Shown here in pieces: positions 49,013-64,000 of a DNA stretch of 64,000 bases. A program made the translations under genes and the position numbers. Source of the DNA: Puniceicoccaceae bacterium (GTDB taxonomy: Bacteria; Verrucomicrobiota; Verrucomicrobiia; Opitutales; Coraliomargaritaceae); the NCBI GenBank assembly GCA_002729725.1, contig PBYS01000031.1, forward strand, positions 1-64,000, in the 5' to 3' direction. The notes below the pieces were generated by a model. It was not told the DNA's origin. It saw only the letters and a program-made list of their open reading frames with translations, and did not search any database. Position 1 is the first letter of the stretch. The number at the start of each line of letters is the position of its first letter.

Positions 49013-50053
49013 ATGCAAAAGCTGCAATTTATCATTCTACTGCTTTGTTTGTGGGGCCGTGTGTGCTGTGCAGCTGAGGCTGTGGTGCCGGTCATTCCCA
49101 CTATGGTTACTGTGCGCGCGCGCACTGGGGCGGACGTAGCAGAGGACTCGACTGTGCTACGTCGAAGCTTGGGATTTATCGTAGAGCAAGAGGGCTTTTT
49201 GCTGACCACGTATGAGAGTTTAACCGTTCCGGAAACTGGCACACTTTTGCCTCGAATCGAGGTGCAGTTGAGCTCCGGCGCGGCGCAACAAGCCTACCGC
49301 GCACGAGTGATCGGGGTGGAGCCGACCCTAAATTTCGCAGTTTTGAAGATTGAGAGCGATGCCAGTTTTGAGGTGTCGACGATTTTGGGGGATCGCGAGT
49401 TACTTCCCGGCGAGCCGATCTTCGCACTCACTCAAGCGGATCGACCCGAGCTGCATTTAGTAAGTGGGCGTTTGCAGTCTTTAAATAGTAAAGAGTGCTA
49501 TCAACAAGACCTGACTGCCACCATGTTAGCGGCTGAGATTGAGATCCCGCCTTCAGGTATCGGTGGCCCGGTCTTTGATGGCACTGGCGCGGTGATCGGA
49601 ATGTATACTGGTTATCATCCGCCCGAGGATGAAGACGAACACCTGGATGAGGAGGCGGAACTGACTCACATCTTACCTATCTTTCTGGCATTCAATATTT
49701 ACGATAGCATCAAGCAACGCCAAAGCTTGGCCTCGCCTTGGACTGGATTCTCCGTGCGTCCCCTAAATGCCATGGAGCAGCAGCAGTTCCCTATTGCTCA
49801 GGGCAAGTTTACTGGCGGTATTGCGCTGGAATATATTTGGGAGAATAGTCCCGCCCAAGCGATGGGCTTAAAGGTCGACGACATCTTACTCCGTTTCGCC
49901 TATTATCCGATTCATTCTCCTGCTGATTTCCAAAAGTGGCTCTACCTGTATGGGGTCGGGCGCACGGTAAAGTTTTTTATACTTCGTGAGGGAGAGATTT
50001 TGCTGCAGGAATATACCATCGAGGAACGGCCTGCTTGGGCGATCCCGCAGTAG
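49013..50053 (+). CDS. HtrA/DegP-like protein, catalytically degenerate
   Basis: 346 aa. Signal peptide (MQKLQFIILLLCLWGRVCC, cleavage near AEA), a trypsin-like domain (about 25-235) and a PDZ domain (about 240-340, GIALEYIWENSPAQAMGLKVDDILL). The catalytic sites are lost: the usual GNSGGP is PPSGIGGPVFD (Ser replaced by Ile), the His motif region reads GFLLTTYESL, and the Asp motif reads NFAVLKIE. It is probably a binding or scaffold protein rather than a protease. ATG 49013 is preferred; GTG 48992 directly follows the upstream stop. Confidence 0.8.
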   Translation: MQKLQFIILLLCLWGRVCCAAEAVVPVIPTMVTVRARTGADVAEDSTVLRRSLGFIVEQEGFLLTTYESLTVPETGTLLPRIEVQLSSGAAQQAYRARVIGVEPTLNFAVLKIESDASFEVSTILGDRELLPGEPIFALTQADRPELHLVSGRLQSLNSKECYQQDLTATMLAAEIEIPPSGIGGPVFDGTGAVIGMYTGYHPPEDEDEHLDEEAELTHILPIFLAFNIYDSIKQRQSLASPWTGFSVRPLNAMEQQQFPIAQGKFTGGIALEYIWENSPAQAMGLKVDDILLRFAYYPIHSPADFQKWLYLYGVGRTVKFFILREGEILLQEYTIEERPAWAIPQ

Positions 50054-50071
50054 TTTTGGCGCGGCAGGCAC

Positions 50072-50103
50072 AAAAAAACGCGCTCTCGTTATGAGAGCGC
50101 GTT
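50072..50103 (-). terminator. Terminator of csp
   Basis: 11-bp stem aacgcgctctc (50077-50087) with gagagcgcgtt (50093-50103), followed on the minus strand by a T-run (complement of the A-run at 50072-50078). Confidence 0.9.
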
Positions 50104-50128
50104 AGGCATTAAAATGCGTGGGGTGCGG

Positions 50129-50332
50129 TTATGCAGGTGTGACTTCTGTCGCACATGGTCCCTTTGGACCGCTGCCGATTTCGAAAGATACTTGTTGACC
50201 GTCTTCGAGGGAGGCATAGCCGTCCATTTTGATTTCAGAGTGGTGGACAAAGAGATCTTTGCCGCCATCTTCTGGTGTGATGAATCCGTAGCCTTTTTCA
50301 GCGTCGAACCATTTTACGTTTCCTGTGCTCAT
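50129..50332 (-). CDS. Cold-shock protein (CspA family)
   Basis: 67-aa single OB-fold RNA chaperone. RNP1 is KGYGFI in [20 protein letters not shown]2 is LFVHHS. Ends [19 protein letters not shown]. Followed by a strong terminator. Confidence 0.97.
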   Translation of the reverse strand: MSTGNVKWFDAEKGYGFITPEDGGKDLFVHHSEIKMDGYASLEDGQQVSFEIGSGPKGPCATEVTPA

Positions 50333-50639
50333 ATACTTGTGTTTCTTATTTTAATCACAGATTCTCGCCGTTTGCGAGCATCTGCGCGGCAGTTTGTATC
50401 GGATGGATTGAGCTTTGTCGCTAATAATCGTAGCCTTGTTTTTATTTGATGAATGACGACGTCAAATTAGCTGGTTTTGAAATGAAATCACCCGTTTGAA
50501 GCGCTTGTGGCTTACTCATTCGGGGCGTTTCATTTCTCGGGGCGACTAGCTGTTTAGCTCTTTAACTGCGTGGTCTGGTGACGATCTGATTAAATCTTTT
50601 GCTAAAACAAGCTTGTTGTCGCAATGGTTCGCTGTCCTC
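50333..50639. other. Divergent intergenic region before csp and the 289-aa gene
   Basis: About 307 bases, AT-rich, with no reading frame or repeat recognised. The csp transcript probably starts here with a long leader, as is common for cold-shock genes; no specific element was identified. Confidence 0.4.
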
Positions 50640-50669
50640 TTGACCTGCAATCAAATATATAGATATAAC
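50640..50669 (+). promoter_or_regulatory. Putative near-leaderless promoter
   Basis: TTGACC (50640-50645) and an ATATAA/TATAAC -10 (50663-50669) spaced 17-18 bp put the transcript start about 8 bases before the GTG start at 50683. Confidence 0.45.
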
Positions 50670-50682
50670 TTATCTTATTATT

Positions 50683-51552
50683 GTGAAAAAAAGAAATAAA
50701 GCGCAACGTGTGGCCCTGTTGGGGACATTGGGGGTCTTGCTATTCCTCGTGGGGAGCTGCGTCCTTGTATTATTCTGGGCTGCCAAATCGGAAGATTCCG
50801 AAATCGCGGAATCGATTCGCAAGACGATCGGTATTCCGGAGCCGGAAGCTGCGCAGCCTGCGTCCGTTGTGCCAGCGCAGCAACCCGTAATTGCGGACCC
50901 TCAACAGAATGAGTCGGCTATTGTGGCCGAAGCAGCTGCGTTGCCTGAAATTACTTTTAAGGAGATTGCCGCGCAGCGGCATTTGTGGCCGAAAGAACTG
51001 ACTCTGAAACTGGCGGTGCGTGTGCCGATTCGTTACAATGGAAAAGATTATGGTTTTATGGAGTTTTCCAAGGGGCTGCCGATCTTAGTCGATAGTTTAT
51101 CGGCTGGGGGCGAGATTTTTTGCCGTATCGATGGCAACTATCTCAGTCTCTCTGTCTATGAGACCGACTTTTATGGTTGGTTTAAGCAGAAGTATGGCGA
51201 TCGTTACGATGTGCAGCCAGTCGTGGTCGACATGGGGACTAAGGCCACTTCGCGCTATCGACTCGGGACTGAAAAGGGAGAGGCTGCATTTTGGGCGGAA
51301 ATGCGCATTTGGTGTCATCAAAACTATGAGGCAGTCACTCTAATCGTTGCAGAGGACGGCTTAGTCTTTATGTGGCTGCCCAAAGAAGATGCGCCGATCG
51401 ATTTTGCGCTCGAAGCGCGGGAGGTCGCCCGGCAGTTTTTACTCAAGCGCGCAAAATATGGAGGCCGCGAAAACTATGCCGCTTGCGAAATTCGTAACCC
51501 TGTTACAAATGAGTTGCTAGGAGAATCCTCTATTTTCATACCACGCCTATAG
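50683..51552 (+). CDS. Membrane-anchored unknown protein, 289 aa
   Basis: One N-terminal membrane segment (GTLGVLLFLVGSCVLVLFW, about 14-32), a Pro/Ala/Gln-rich linker (about 52-85), then a soluble domain with WPKELTLKLAVRVPIRYNGK, GEIFCRIDGNYLSLSVYETDF and AFWAEMRIWCHQNYEAVTL. No family recognised. GTG start at 50683, fixed by the promoter and the lysine-rich start KKRNK. Confidence 0.65.
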   Translation: MKKRNKAQRVALLGTLGVLLFLVGSCVLVLFWAAKSEDSEIAESIRKTIGIPEPEAAQPASVVPAQQPVIADPQQNESAIVAEAAALPEITFKEIAAQRHLWPKELTLKLAVRVPIRYNGKDYGFMEFSKGLPILVDSLSAGGEIFCRIDGNYLSLSVYETDFYGWFKQKYGDRYDVQPVVVDMGTKATSRYRLGTEKGEAAFWAEMRIWCHQNYEAVTLIVAEDGLVFMWLPKEDAPIDFALEAREVARQFLLKRAKYGGRENYAACEIRNPVTNELLGESSIFIPRL

Positions 51553-51669
51553 CGGGCCGCGCTTCGCATAGACACGAGGGGTGCGACTTGTTGCGTTTCG
51601 ACGGCTGTTGGGAATGCGGCCTGCATTTTTTAATCGCGGTTTTGTTGTGAGGTCCACTAGTTTGCCAAG

Positions 51670-52677
51670 ATGGAATTTACGATTCAATCGCCCATCGATA
51701 TGCACTTGCACCTGCGTGAAGGCGCCATGCTGGAGCGCGTCACCCCGCTGACAGCGGAGCACTTTTCGGCGGCCATTATCATGCCCAACTTGGTGCCGCC
51801 AGTTGATAATCTGGAACGCCTGCTTCAGTATCGGAAAGAGATCGAAGCCGCTCGGGGCGATCGTGCTGGGGAGGTCTTTGATCCGCTAATGATGCTTTTC
51901 TTTCGTCAATATTCCGAAGCCGAGCTGATTGCAGCCCGCGAGCACATCTTTGGCATCAAGCTCTACCCTGCGGGCGCCACCACAAATAGTGAGGCGGGCG
52001 TGAAGGCGCTGGATGAGGTGGAGGAGACCTTCGCCTTGATGGAGAAAATGGGCATTCCATTGATGATTCATGGGGAAACACATGGCTTCGTGATGGATCG
52101 GGAAAAAGAGTTCCTTCCCGTCTACGCGAACTTGGCTGAGAAGTTTCCAAAGTTGAAAATCACGATGGAGCATATCACCACCCGCGACGCAGTCGAACTG
52201 TTAGACCGCTATGAAAATCTGTACGCAACGGTCACACTGCATCACCTTGTTATCACGCTCAATGATGTGGCCGGCGGCTTACTGAATCCGCACCTCTTTT
52301 GTAAGCCCATCGCTAAGCGCCCCGAAGATCGCGAGGCATTGCTACAAGCCGCACTCGCCGCTCATCCTAAGTTGATGTTTGGTAGCGATTCCGCCCCGCA
52401 CCCGATCTCTAAGAAAGAGTGCTGTGGTTGTGCTGCGGGGCTCTTTACGGCCCCGGTTTGTTTGCCGATTCTGGTCGAACTCTTCGAAAAGCACAATGCC
52501 CTCGATAATCTGCAAGCCTTCGTCAGCGGCAATGCTCAACGCATTCACGGATTCACCGCGCCTAGCAAGACTGTGAAACTGGAAAAGTGCGGCATGCAAG
52601 TGCCTGAGCGGTATGGCGACGTCGTGCCTTATCGTGCGGGGGAGACGCTGCCATGGGCGGTTACAGATATTTCCTGA
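51670..52677 (+). CDS. pyrC: Dihydroorotase, class II (PyrC)
   Basis: 335 aa. Zinc ligands in [14 protein letters not shown]; the carbamylated Lys in [18 protein letters not shown]; further ligands in MIHGETHG and [23 protein letters not shown] near the end. It closes the pyrimidine ring in de novo UMP synthesis. Confidence 0.96.
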   Translation: MEFTIQSPIDMHLHLREGAMLERVTPLTAEHFSAAIIMPNLVPPVDNLERLLQYRKEIEAARGDRAGEVFDPLMMLFFRQYSEAELIAAREHIFGIKLYPAGATTNSEAGVKALDEVEETFALMEKMGIPLMIHGETHGFVMDREKEFLPVYANLAEKFPKLKITMEHITTRDAVELLDRYENLYATVTLHHLVITLNDVAGGLLNPHLFCKPIAKRPEDREALLQAALAAHPKLMFGSDSAPHPISKKECCGCAAGLFTAPVCLPILVELFEKHNALDNLQAFVSGNAQRIHGFTAPSKTVKLEKCGMQVPERYGDVVPYRAGETLPWAVTDIS

Positions 52678-52692
52678 GAGAGCTCATTGCGT

Positions 52693-52947
52693 ATGGAAGA
52701 AAAGAACGTTTACATTCAAGCCCTCGAGGCCGAGCAAGCGGGCGATTGGGCGAAAGCGCATGCATTGGTGCAGGATATGGTGACCGCGGAAGCGGCGTGG
52801 GTGCATGCTTATTTGCACCGTGTCGAGGGCGACGAAGCGAATGCGGCTTATTGGTATAATCGGGCGGTGCAGCCTGTTTGCACGACGAGTCTCAATGCCG
52901 AATGGCGAGCGCTATATGATGAATTGTTTGCAATCGGGCGTAAATAG
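52693..52947 (+). CDS. Conserved small protein, 84 aa
   Basis: Acidic helical protein with ALEAEQAGDWAKAHALVQDM and WVHAYLHRVEGDEANAAYWY, a conserved short family seen in many bacteria (TPR-like helix pair). ATG 52693 is taken. It lies 15 nt after pyrC. Function unknown. Confidence 0.75.
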   Translation: MEEKNVYIQALEAEQAGDWAKAHALVQDMVTAEAAWVHAYLHRVEGDEANAAYWYNRAVQPVCTTSLNAEWRALYDELFAIGRK

Positions 52948-53066
52948 TACACTGCGTGTTCTCGTGAAATCTTCACTCTTCGACCTGATGTTCATGTGCT
53001 CTTGAGCTCTGAAGCGCTCACTTGTTTTTATTGTCATCTAGGATGATCTGCTAATTCTTCTGTTAT

Positions 53067-53954
53067 ATGAACGCATTCCAGTCTAATTCACGTAAAGTTC
53101 GAATCGCCCTGATCCAAGGACGGGAGCAAGGGAGTGCGCAAGCCGATCTGGACTACACGATTGATCGCATTCGCGAGGCCGCGAATGCGGGCGCGCAGAT
53201 AATTTGCACACAGGAGTTGTTTAATACTCCTTATTTTTGCCGCACTCAAGATCCTGACTTGTTCGACTTAGCGGAACCCATTCCCGGGGCGACGACACAG
53301 GCGCTCGAAGTTGTGGCGGCGGAGCTGGGGGTCGTCATTGTCGCATCGCTCTTTGAGCGTCGCGCGGCGGGCGTGTATCATAATACGGCCGCGGTGATCG
53401 ATGCCGATGGTCGCTATCTTGGTAAATACCGTAAGATGCACATTCCTCAAGATCCCGGTTTTGAGGAGAAGTTTTATTTCACGCCGGGCGACCTCGGCTA
53501 TAAGGTCTGGGATACTAAGTTTGGAAAAATCTCCGTATTGATCTGCTGGGATCAATGGTATCCTGAAGCGGCGCGGATGGCAGCACTTGCCGGGGCGGAA
53601 ATTATCTTTTATCCGACCGCAATTGGTTGGTTGCCTGAGGAGAAAGCTGAGCTTGGAGTCGCTCAGCATACTGCCTGGGAAATGGTGCAGCGAGGCCATG
53701 CAGTGGCGAATGGTTGCTATGTTGCTGCGGTTAATCGCACTGGAGTTGAGGGAGATACCGAGTTCTGGGGCCAAAGTTTTGTCGCCGATTTCTATGGGCA
53801 AATTGTCGAACGCGCGCCGGTCGAGAACGAGTATATTTTGATGGCCGATTGTGATTTAAAAGCACTGGAGGATATGCGTCGTATCTGGCCCTTCTTCCGC
53901 GATCGTCGTATCGATAGTTATGCCAACGTTACGAAGCGAATGATCGACGAGTAG
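53067..53954 (+). CDS. aguB: N-carbamoylputrescine amidohydrolase
   Basis: 295-aa nitrilase-fold enzyme that makes putrescine from N-carbamoylputrescine. The catalytic triad is visible: Glu in ICTQELFNTPYFC, Lys in GKYRKMHIPQDPGFEEKFYF, Cys in VLICWDQWYPEAARM. The set ELFNTPYFCRTQD with YFTPGD is typical of AguB. The next gene, aguA, supplies its substrate. Confidence 0.94.
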   Translation: MNAFQSNSRKVRIALIQGREQGSAQADLDYTIDRIREAANAGAQIICTQELFNTPYFCRTQDPDLFDLAEPIPGATTQALEVVAAELGVVIVASLFERRAAGVYHNTAAVIDADGRYLGKYRKMHIPQDPGFEEKFYFTPGDLGYKVWDTKFGKISVLICWDQWYPEAARMAALAGAEIIFYPTAIGWLPEEKAELGVAQHTAWEMVQRGHAVANGCYVAAVNRTGVEGDTEFWGQSFVADFYGQIVERAPVENEYILMADCDLKALEDMRRIWPFFRDRRIDSYANVTKRMIDE

Positions 53955-53974
53955 CACCTAGCGCAAAGAAGAGA

Positions 53975-53994
53975 GCGTTGAACGTTCAATGTTT
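53975..53994. repeat. Short GTTGAACGTTCAATG-type remnant
   Basis: A self-complementary gttgaacgttcaa core between aguB and aguA, belonging to the second repeat family. Confidence 0.5.
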
Positions 53995-54014
53995 GCGATT
54001 CATTTATTTTTTTA

Positions 54015-55058
54015 ATGTCTACATTCGAAACACCTAAAGAACTGGCTTACCGTTTCCCTGCCGAATGGGAGCCACAATCTGCTATCTGGTTTGCCTGGCC
54101 TGTGCGCCGTTCTCTTTGGCCTGATTGTTTCGATCGGGTTCGTGAGCAACTGGCTGCCCTTTACATGTTGGCCGCGCGCTATCAAGCCGTAAGTGTGCTA
54201 TGCGCCGCTGCCGAACAGCCCTACCTGCTCGAATTGATGTCGGCTCACGGCGACACCGCCAAGGTAGAGCTTTATGATTACCAGAGCGATGACGTGTGGA
54301 TTCGCGATTTTGGACCTCTCTTTCTCATTCATGATCAGCGGCGCGAGCTCTGCATCGCGGACTGGCGTTACAATGCCTGGGGGAATAAATTTCCCGACCA
54401 GCAAAAGGACGATCGTGCTTCCGAATGGATCGCCGATCAGTTGGGCATTCGTCGTTTTGCCTTCGATCAAGTGCTTGAAGGTGGCGCCGTTGAGAGTAAT
54501 GGTGCAGGACACATTCTAACGACTGAAGTGGTGGTGCTGAATCCCACACGTAATGGTGACACGACTCCGGCTCAGGTCGAACGCGAGCTCACCAGTGGTC
54601 TGGGGGCGAATCATGTGCTCTGGCTGCACGACGGTTTGGTCGGGGATGATACCGATGGTCACATTGATAATCTCGCACGTTTTTTTAAAGCCGATGGCAT
54701 ATTGATCGCTCACGTGGCCGAGTCCACCGATGCGAATTATCCCGCGCTGACTGAAAACCTGCGACGGGCGCAAGATTTTCGCACGTCGGCAGGCGCCCCC
54801 TTCACTTGTGTGAAATTGCCGCTGCCGACACCGATCACTCATGCGGGCGAGCCACTTGCTGCCAGTTATTTAAATTTTGTCGTTCTGAATGGGGCGGTGC
54901 TCGTGCCTACCTACAATCAGCCAGAAAACGATGCCGCCGCGATACGGATTATTGGAGATTGTTTCCCCGGGCGTGAGATTGTTGGTGTGGATTGCACGGA
55001 CATCATCAAAGAGGGCGGCGCACTTCACTGTATGAGTCAGCATCAGCCTGCGGTTTAA
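54015..55058 (+). CDS. aguA: Agmatine deiminase
   Basis: 347 aa. FPAEWEPQSAIWFAWP near the start, the DDVWIRDFGPLFLI active-site strand, EGGAVESNGAGHILTTE, GDDTDGHIDNLARF and the catalytic Cys in EGGALHCMSQHQPA (about 339). It converts agmatine to N-carbamoylputrescine. With aguB it forms the agmatine route to putrescine. Confidence 0.96.
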   Translation: MSTFETPKELAYRFPAEWEPQSAIWFAWPVRRSLWPDCFDRVREQLAALYMLAARYQAVSVLCAAAEQPYLLELMSAHGDTAKVELYDYQSDDVWIRDFGPLFLIHDQRRELCIADWRYNAWGNKFPDQQKDDRASEWIADQLGIRRFAFDQVLEGGAVESNGAGHILTTEVVVLNPTRNGDTTPAQVERELTSGLGANHVLWLHDGLVGDDTDGHIDNLARFFKADGILIAHVAESTDANYPALTENLRRAQDFRTSAGAPFTCVKLPLPTPITHAGEPLAASYLNFVVLNGAVLVPTYNQPENDAAAIRIIGDCFPGREIVGVDCTDIIKEGGALHCMSQHQPAV

Positions 55059-55166
55059 AATTTCGCTAGGAAGATCAGCCTGGCTCTTTGTTTGGCATGA
55101 GTGGACCTTGTCGGCCGGGGGCCTTTGCGGAAGGCAGTCCGTAGTGCTGCCTTCCAGCTATGTAAA

Positions 55167-60938
<5,772 letters not shown>

Positions 60939-61018
60939 GGATAGTGGAACTTTGAGCATTATTTTGCAGAGGTCGAATCCCAGATGAATTTATTTGAATA
61001 TTTTTGTCGGGACGGGGT

Positions 61019-61240
61019 GAACGTCCAACGCTGAACGTCCAACGTCCAATTTTGAATCAGGAGACGGGTGCGCCTATTTTATCCGGAGGTCGGAGGTCAG
61101 TGGACAGAGGTCGGAAGCTAATCGCTGCGAATCAGTTAGTTCTGGAAGTCACGGTATGTGCCATTTTTGCGAGGCGGGAAGTGTTATCACTTAATAATAT
61201 TCAACATTGGACGTTGGACGTTGGATGTTCGACGTTCCCC
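61019..61240. repeat. Inverted GTCCAACG/CGTTGGAC repeat pair upstream of speE-like gene
   Basis: Left arm 61019-61058 (gaacgtccaacgctgaacgt...) and right arm 61199-61240 (attggacgttggacgttgga...) are inverted. Between them is a ggaggtcggaggtcag-type stretch. Fills most of the 371-base gap between uvrA and the next gene; no gene seen in it. Confidence 0.75.
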
Positions 61241-61309
61241 CCCCGTCGTTCCCCCCCCCTCCTCGCTTTACAGTTGCCAGTTCGCCTTTTTAAGCACGCT
61301 CTCTGCACT

Positions 61310-61981
61310 ATGAAGCCACGTATTTTAATCGCTGAGTCGACCACGCCTGATGGGGCACCCATGTCGCTGTATGAACACGATGGTGCGTATTCCATTAGTT
61401 TCCGAGGTCAGGAACTCATGCACTCGAAGGCTTCGGCCTCCGAATTGTTGCTGGGTAAGATGGGGATCGAGACGATTATTAAAGCGCCTCAGCCGAAGGT
61501 GATGATCGGTGGCTTGGGACTGGGCTTTACTCTGCGCACCGTCCTTGCTGGCTTGGGGCCCGAGGCGCAAGTCGACGTGGTGGAGCTGGTGCCTAAGGTG
61601 GTGGAGTGGAATCGGGAATACCTTAAAGACTTGAACGGCGCCCTTTTGGATGATCCACGAGTAAATGTGATCGAGGCCGATGTGGTCGCTCGCATTCGGG
61701 AAGGTGAGGCGCAAAGTTATGACGCCATGATTCTGGATGTGGATAATGGGCCAACGGGCATGGTGAAGGAGAGTAATAATTCGCTCTATTCGCACAAGGG
61801 ACTGCGGGCAGTGCGTAAGCACTTAAAACCCAGTGGGAGGGCTGCCTTCTGGTCGGCGGGCGATGATCCACACTTTAAAGCACGCATGGAAAAAGTCGGC
61901 TTCCGTGTCGGTCATATCCGAGCTAAAGTCCACGAACGCTCTAAGCGCGCGGCTTATGTGATCTATGTGGCGGACAAGTAG
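61310..61981 (+). CDS. Spermidine-synthase-like methyltransferase-fold protein
   Basis: 223 aa. The SAM-binding strand KVMIGGLGLGFTLRTVLAGLG and the following VDVVELVPKVVEWNREYL are typical of spermidine synthase-like (SpeE/YfiA-type) proteins; YDAMILDVDNGPTG gives the acidic catalytic-site pattern. It lacks the full N-terminal domain of true spermidine synthase. Given aguA/aguB nearby a polyamine role is possible but unproven. Start ATG 61310; the frame upstream is repeat DNA. Confidence 0.75.
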   Translation: MKPRILIAESTTPDGAPMSLYEHDGAYSISFRGQELMHSKASASELLLGKMGIETIIKAPQPKVMIGGLGLGFTLRTVLAGLGPEAQVDVVELVPKVVEWNREYLKDLNGALLDDPRVNVIEADVVARIREGEAQSYDAMILDVDNGPTGMVKESNNSLYSHKGLRAVRKHLKPSGRAAFWSAGDDPHFKARMEKVGFRVGHIRAKVHERSKRAAYVIYVADK

Positions 61982-62242
61982 GCGAGCCCTTGCTCTCGCG
62001 CTTTCGTCAGCTTACTTAAGCGCTTTGCGGCTCTATTTGCAGCTGGTTCAGCCTGAGTTGCAATCAACATTACACAGGAGCCTGTAGCACTGAATTTGGT
62101 TGGCACTCTAAATGGATCTGCCAACTTTTGTTCATGGGCTGTGGATCTTTCTCTCCAGTAGTGGAAAGATGGGACAGCCCTGGCAGATAATTCTACCAGG
62201 GCTGGAAATTGAGAGCCTTTCCAGGCTAGTGGCTGGTATTAT
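61982..62242. other. Intergenic with hairpin
   Basis: A 9-bp hairpin (62175-62183 with 62196-62204) lies 39 nt after the stop of the beta-helix protein; no clear T-run. No gene seen. Confidence 0.5.
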
Positions 62243-63963
62243 CTACTTTTCGATAATTTGGAAGGCGTTGATCCCAGTGCGGCGGCCGCAGGTGCCTCGC
62301 AGCTTGAATGAACTGGCTGTCTGGTTGCGGAAGACGACAAACTCTTCGCCGTCGATCGCTGTGCCCGGGCTGGTGGCGGTGGATTCTTCATAGCTGCCGT
62401 CCCATTCATGGTCGGTGTCGAGCATGTAGCGGGTTTCTTGAGTGACCCAGCTGCTGCCGTCGTGCGTCTGCAGTGCGATAGACATTTCGGCTGGAACGCT
62501 TTGCCCAGAGCTGTGACCACCCCAGTAAACATACACGTCGTATTTCTCGTAAGGGATTTCGTAGAAGGTGGCTGCGGTCGAGCTGCCGTTGCTGATGGCA
62601 CGCGTGCCAGTCATCATCTTGGCATCGTCGTCGAGCGGAGCTGATTGGGCGGGCGTGGCGTTAGCGTAGTAAAACGCGGTGTTGCTGAAGTCGACATCCG
62701 CTGTTGTGGCGGCACCGATGTCGTCGCTAAGGTTAGTCAACGACTCGTTGTTGACGGTTGTGTTGTTCCAATTGGCGACTGGCAGGACGCCGACTACATC
62801 CGTAGCAGATAGGATCGTGTTGACACTGTCGGAGAGATTGACGCTGATCACGCCAGCAGTCGCTGGCGGCGTAGCCGAGTCGGCGTAGTAGCCCTTGGTG
62901 TCGGTGTAGGTCTGGCTGTTCATGTCATCGCCAATGCCGTTCCAGCTGCTGCTTGGATTCACAAAATTGGGATCCGTTCCGCTACCTGGCTTAAAGGTTA
63001 TGGTGCCCGTGCCCAAAGTGACTGTTCCGTTTTTAAAGCCACCTCCGCCGCTTGCGACATCGATTGCTAAGATGCTATTTGTTGCAGTGACACTGCCACC
63101 ACTGCTCGTGCGGATATTGTATTCTGAGCCACTGCTATTGAGAAAGCTGCAAAAGTCTATGGCGACTGAAGCAGATATGACGCGCAAGCCGTTGATGTCG
63201 TTATTGGTGCTATTATTGCTGCGGCGGCGAGGAAAGGTGGCTACACAATTATCTAGGTAGACATCCCCATACCAGACTTTAAAATTATTAGAATTTCCGA
63301 TCGCGACACAGTCTTGGAAGGTCCCAGCCAACTGCTGTCGCCAGCGCTCATGTCGGCCAGGCAATTGATGAAGGTGACGTTGTCGCATCCGCGGTCGAGA
63401 CGATAGCCTTGCTTCGTGTATTCCTGTACCGTGAGGTTCTCGAAGGTCGCATTGTCCACGTTACTGAGGTAAACACCATGGCGCACATTGTGAATATTGA
63501 TGTTGCGGAAAGTGACATAGTTGGCGCTGTCGGTAGTGTCGTTTTTGATGCCGTAGCGCGCATGGCTGAGCTCTAAGTTTTCGACGACCCAGTAGTCGGC
63601 TTGGACTTTGATAATCTGCCATTTTCCACTGTTCGGATTTGTACGAGTCCAAGCAGGGTCACCGCTAAAGTAGGGCAGACCAGCGCCTGTATCGACCCCA
63701 ATAATTGATTTGGGCAAACCGGCAGAGCCGTTGCTGGTGAGGCTGAAGGACGAAGATCCGTAGTCGCCGGATCCTAGGTGGAGAGTGTCGCCGGGGCCCA
63801 TTGTAGTGTTGAGAGTGGTCGCGAGTTGGGTTTTGGGTAGGGCATTGGCCCAGTCGGAGCCGTCTTGGCTACTGGCGCCGCTTGGCGTCATGTAGTAGTC
63901 AGCTGAATACAACTGCGTAAGCGCGGCGAAAGACAGTGCTGCGGTAAGGAGTCTATTTTTCAT
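62243..63963 (-). pseudogene. Secreted right-handed beta-helix protein, frameshifted
   Basis: Two overlapping frames form one protein. The first (63253-63963) has a signal peptide (MKNRLLTAALSFAALTQLYS), then PSGASSQDGSDWANALP and beta-helix rungs (VENLELSHARYGIKND, FRNINIHNVRHGVYLSNVDN, FENLTVQEYTKQGYRLD). The second, in another frame, continues with TFQDCVAIGNSNNFKVWYG, more beta-helix rungs and a C-terminal domain (YDVYVYWGGHSSGQ...GINAFQIIEK). Adding one base at the CCC run 63323-63325 joins them into about 573 aa. Likely a polysaccharide lyase-like or cell-surface protein. It is either a pseudogene or a sequencing error. Confidence 0.8.
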
Positions 63964-64000
63964 AAGAATATGCGATCACTCAGCACGTCCCTACACGCGT

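Overview
The window looks like a chromosomal segment of a marine Gram-negative bacterium, most likely Verrucomicrobiota of the Opitutia/Puniceicoccales type (Coraliomargarita-like). This is inference from outer-membrane proteins (Tsx channel, porin, LolA-like proteins), a double-length UvrA of about 1,920 residues, a lysine/alanine-rich histone-like protein, a monomeric NADP isocitrate dehydrogenase and secreted beta-helix proteins. No rRNA, tRNA or CRISPR array was recognised.

1-11,800 is a defence island. One minus-strand run of closely spaced or overlapping genes reads hsdM, hsdS, a 303-aa protein with an Abi/HEPN-like C-terminus, a 444-aa protein with an RNxxxH HEPN motif, a three-gene ABC-3C-type system (SMEK effector, small middle component, DUF2326 SMC-like ATPase), a HigA-like stub, an MNT nucleotidyltransferase and hsdR (cut by the window edge). 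A complete type I restriction operon thus carries at least one further defence system between hsdS and hsdR. A broken primase-like gene at 11,146-11,810 marks the island edge.

11,889-25,800 is mostly housekeeping: nucleoside/nucleobase uptake (Tsx, AzgA-type permease, UraA), rnc-mfd, PIN-PhoH ATPase, and an operon of thioesterase, surE, a secreted repeat protein and glyA. 26,296-27,485 is a RAYT transposase flanked by 114-bp REP units. 27,482-38,470 holds tal, DUF423, a BamE-like protein, a porin, an RluA-type pseudouridine synthase, secG, a tandem-RHH/histone-tail protein, aspartate aminotransferase and icd.

38,528-42,289 is a small lipid/polyketide-like group (KAS, ACP, CrtI-like oxidoreductase) with a Phd/PIN toxin-antitoxin pair spliced in. 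42,433-55,058 carries galE, oppF-like ATPase, three LolA-like paralogues, a haem-binding secreted protein, a catalytically degenerate HtrA-like protein, csp, pyrC and the agmatine-to-putrescine genes aguB and aguA. 55,167-60,938 is the giant uvrA, followed by a spermidine-synthase-like methyltransferase-fold protein and a frameshifted secreted beta-helix protein.

A theme across the window is short repeat families (RAYT-type REP units and GTTCGACGTT-type repeats) that lie between genes but also sit in frame inside hsdM, mfd and uvrA, adding low-complexity peptides to conserved proteins.
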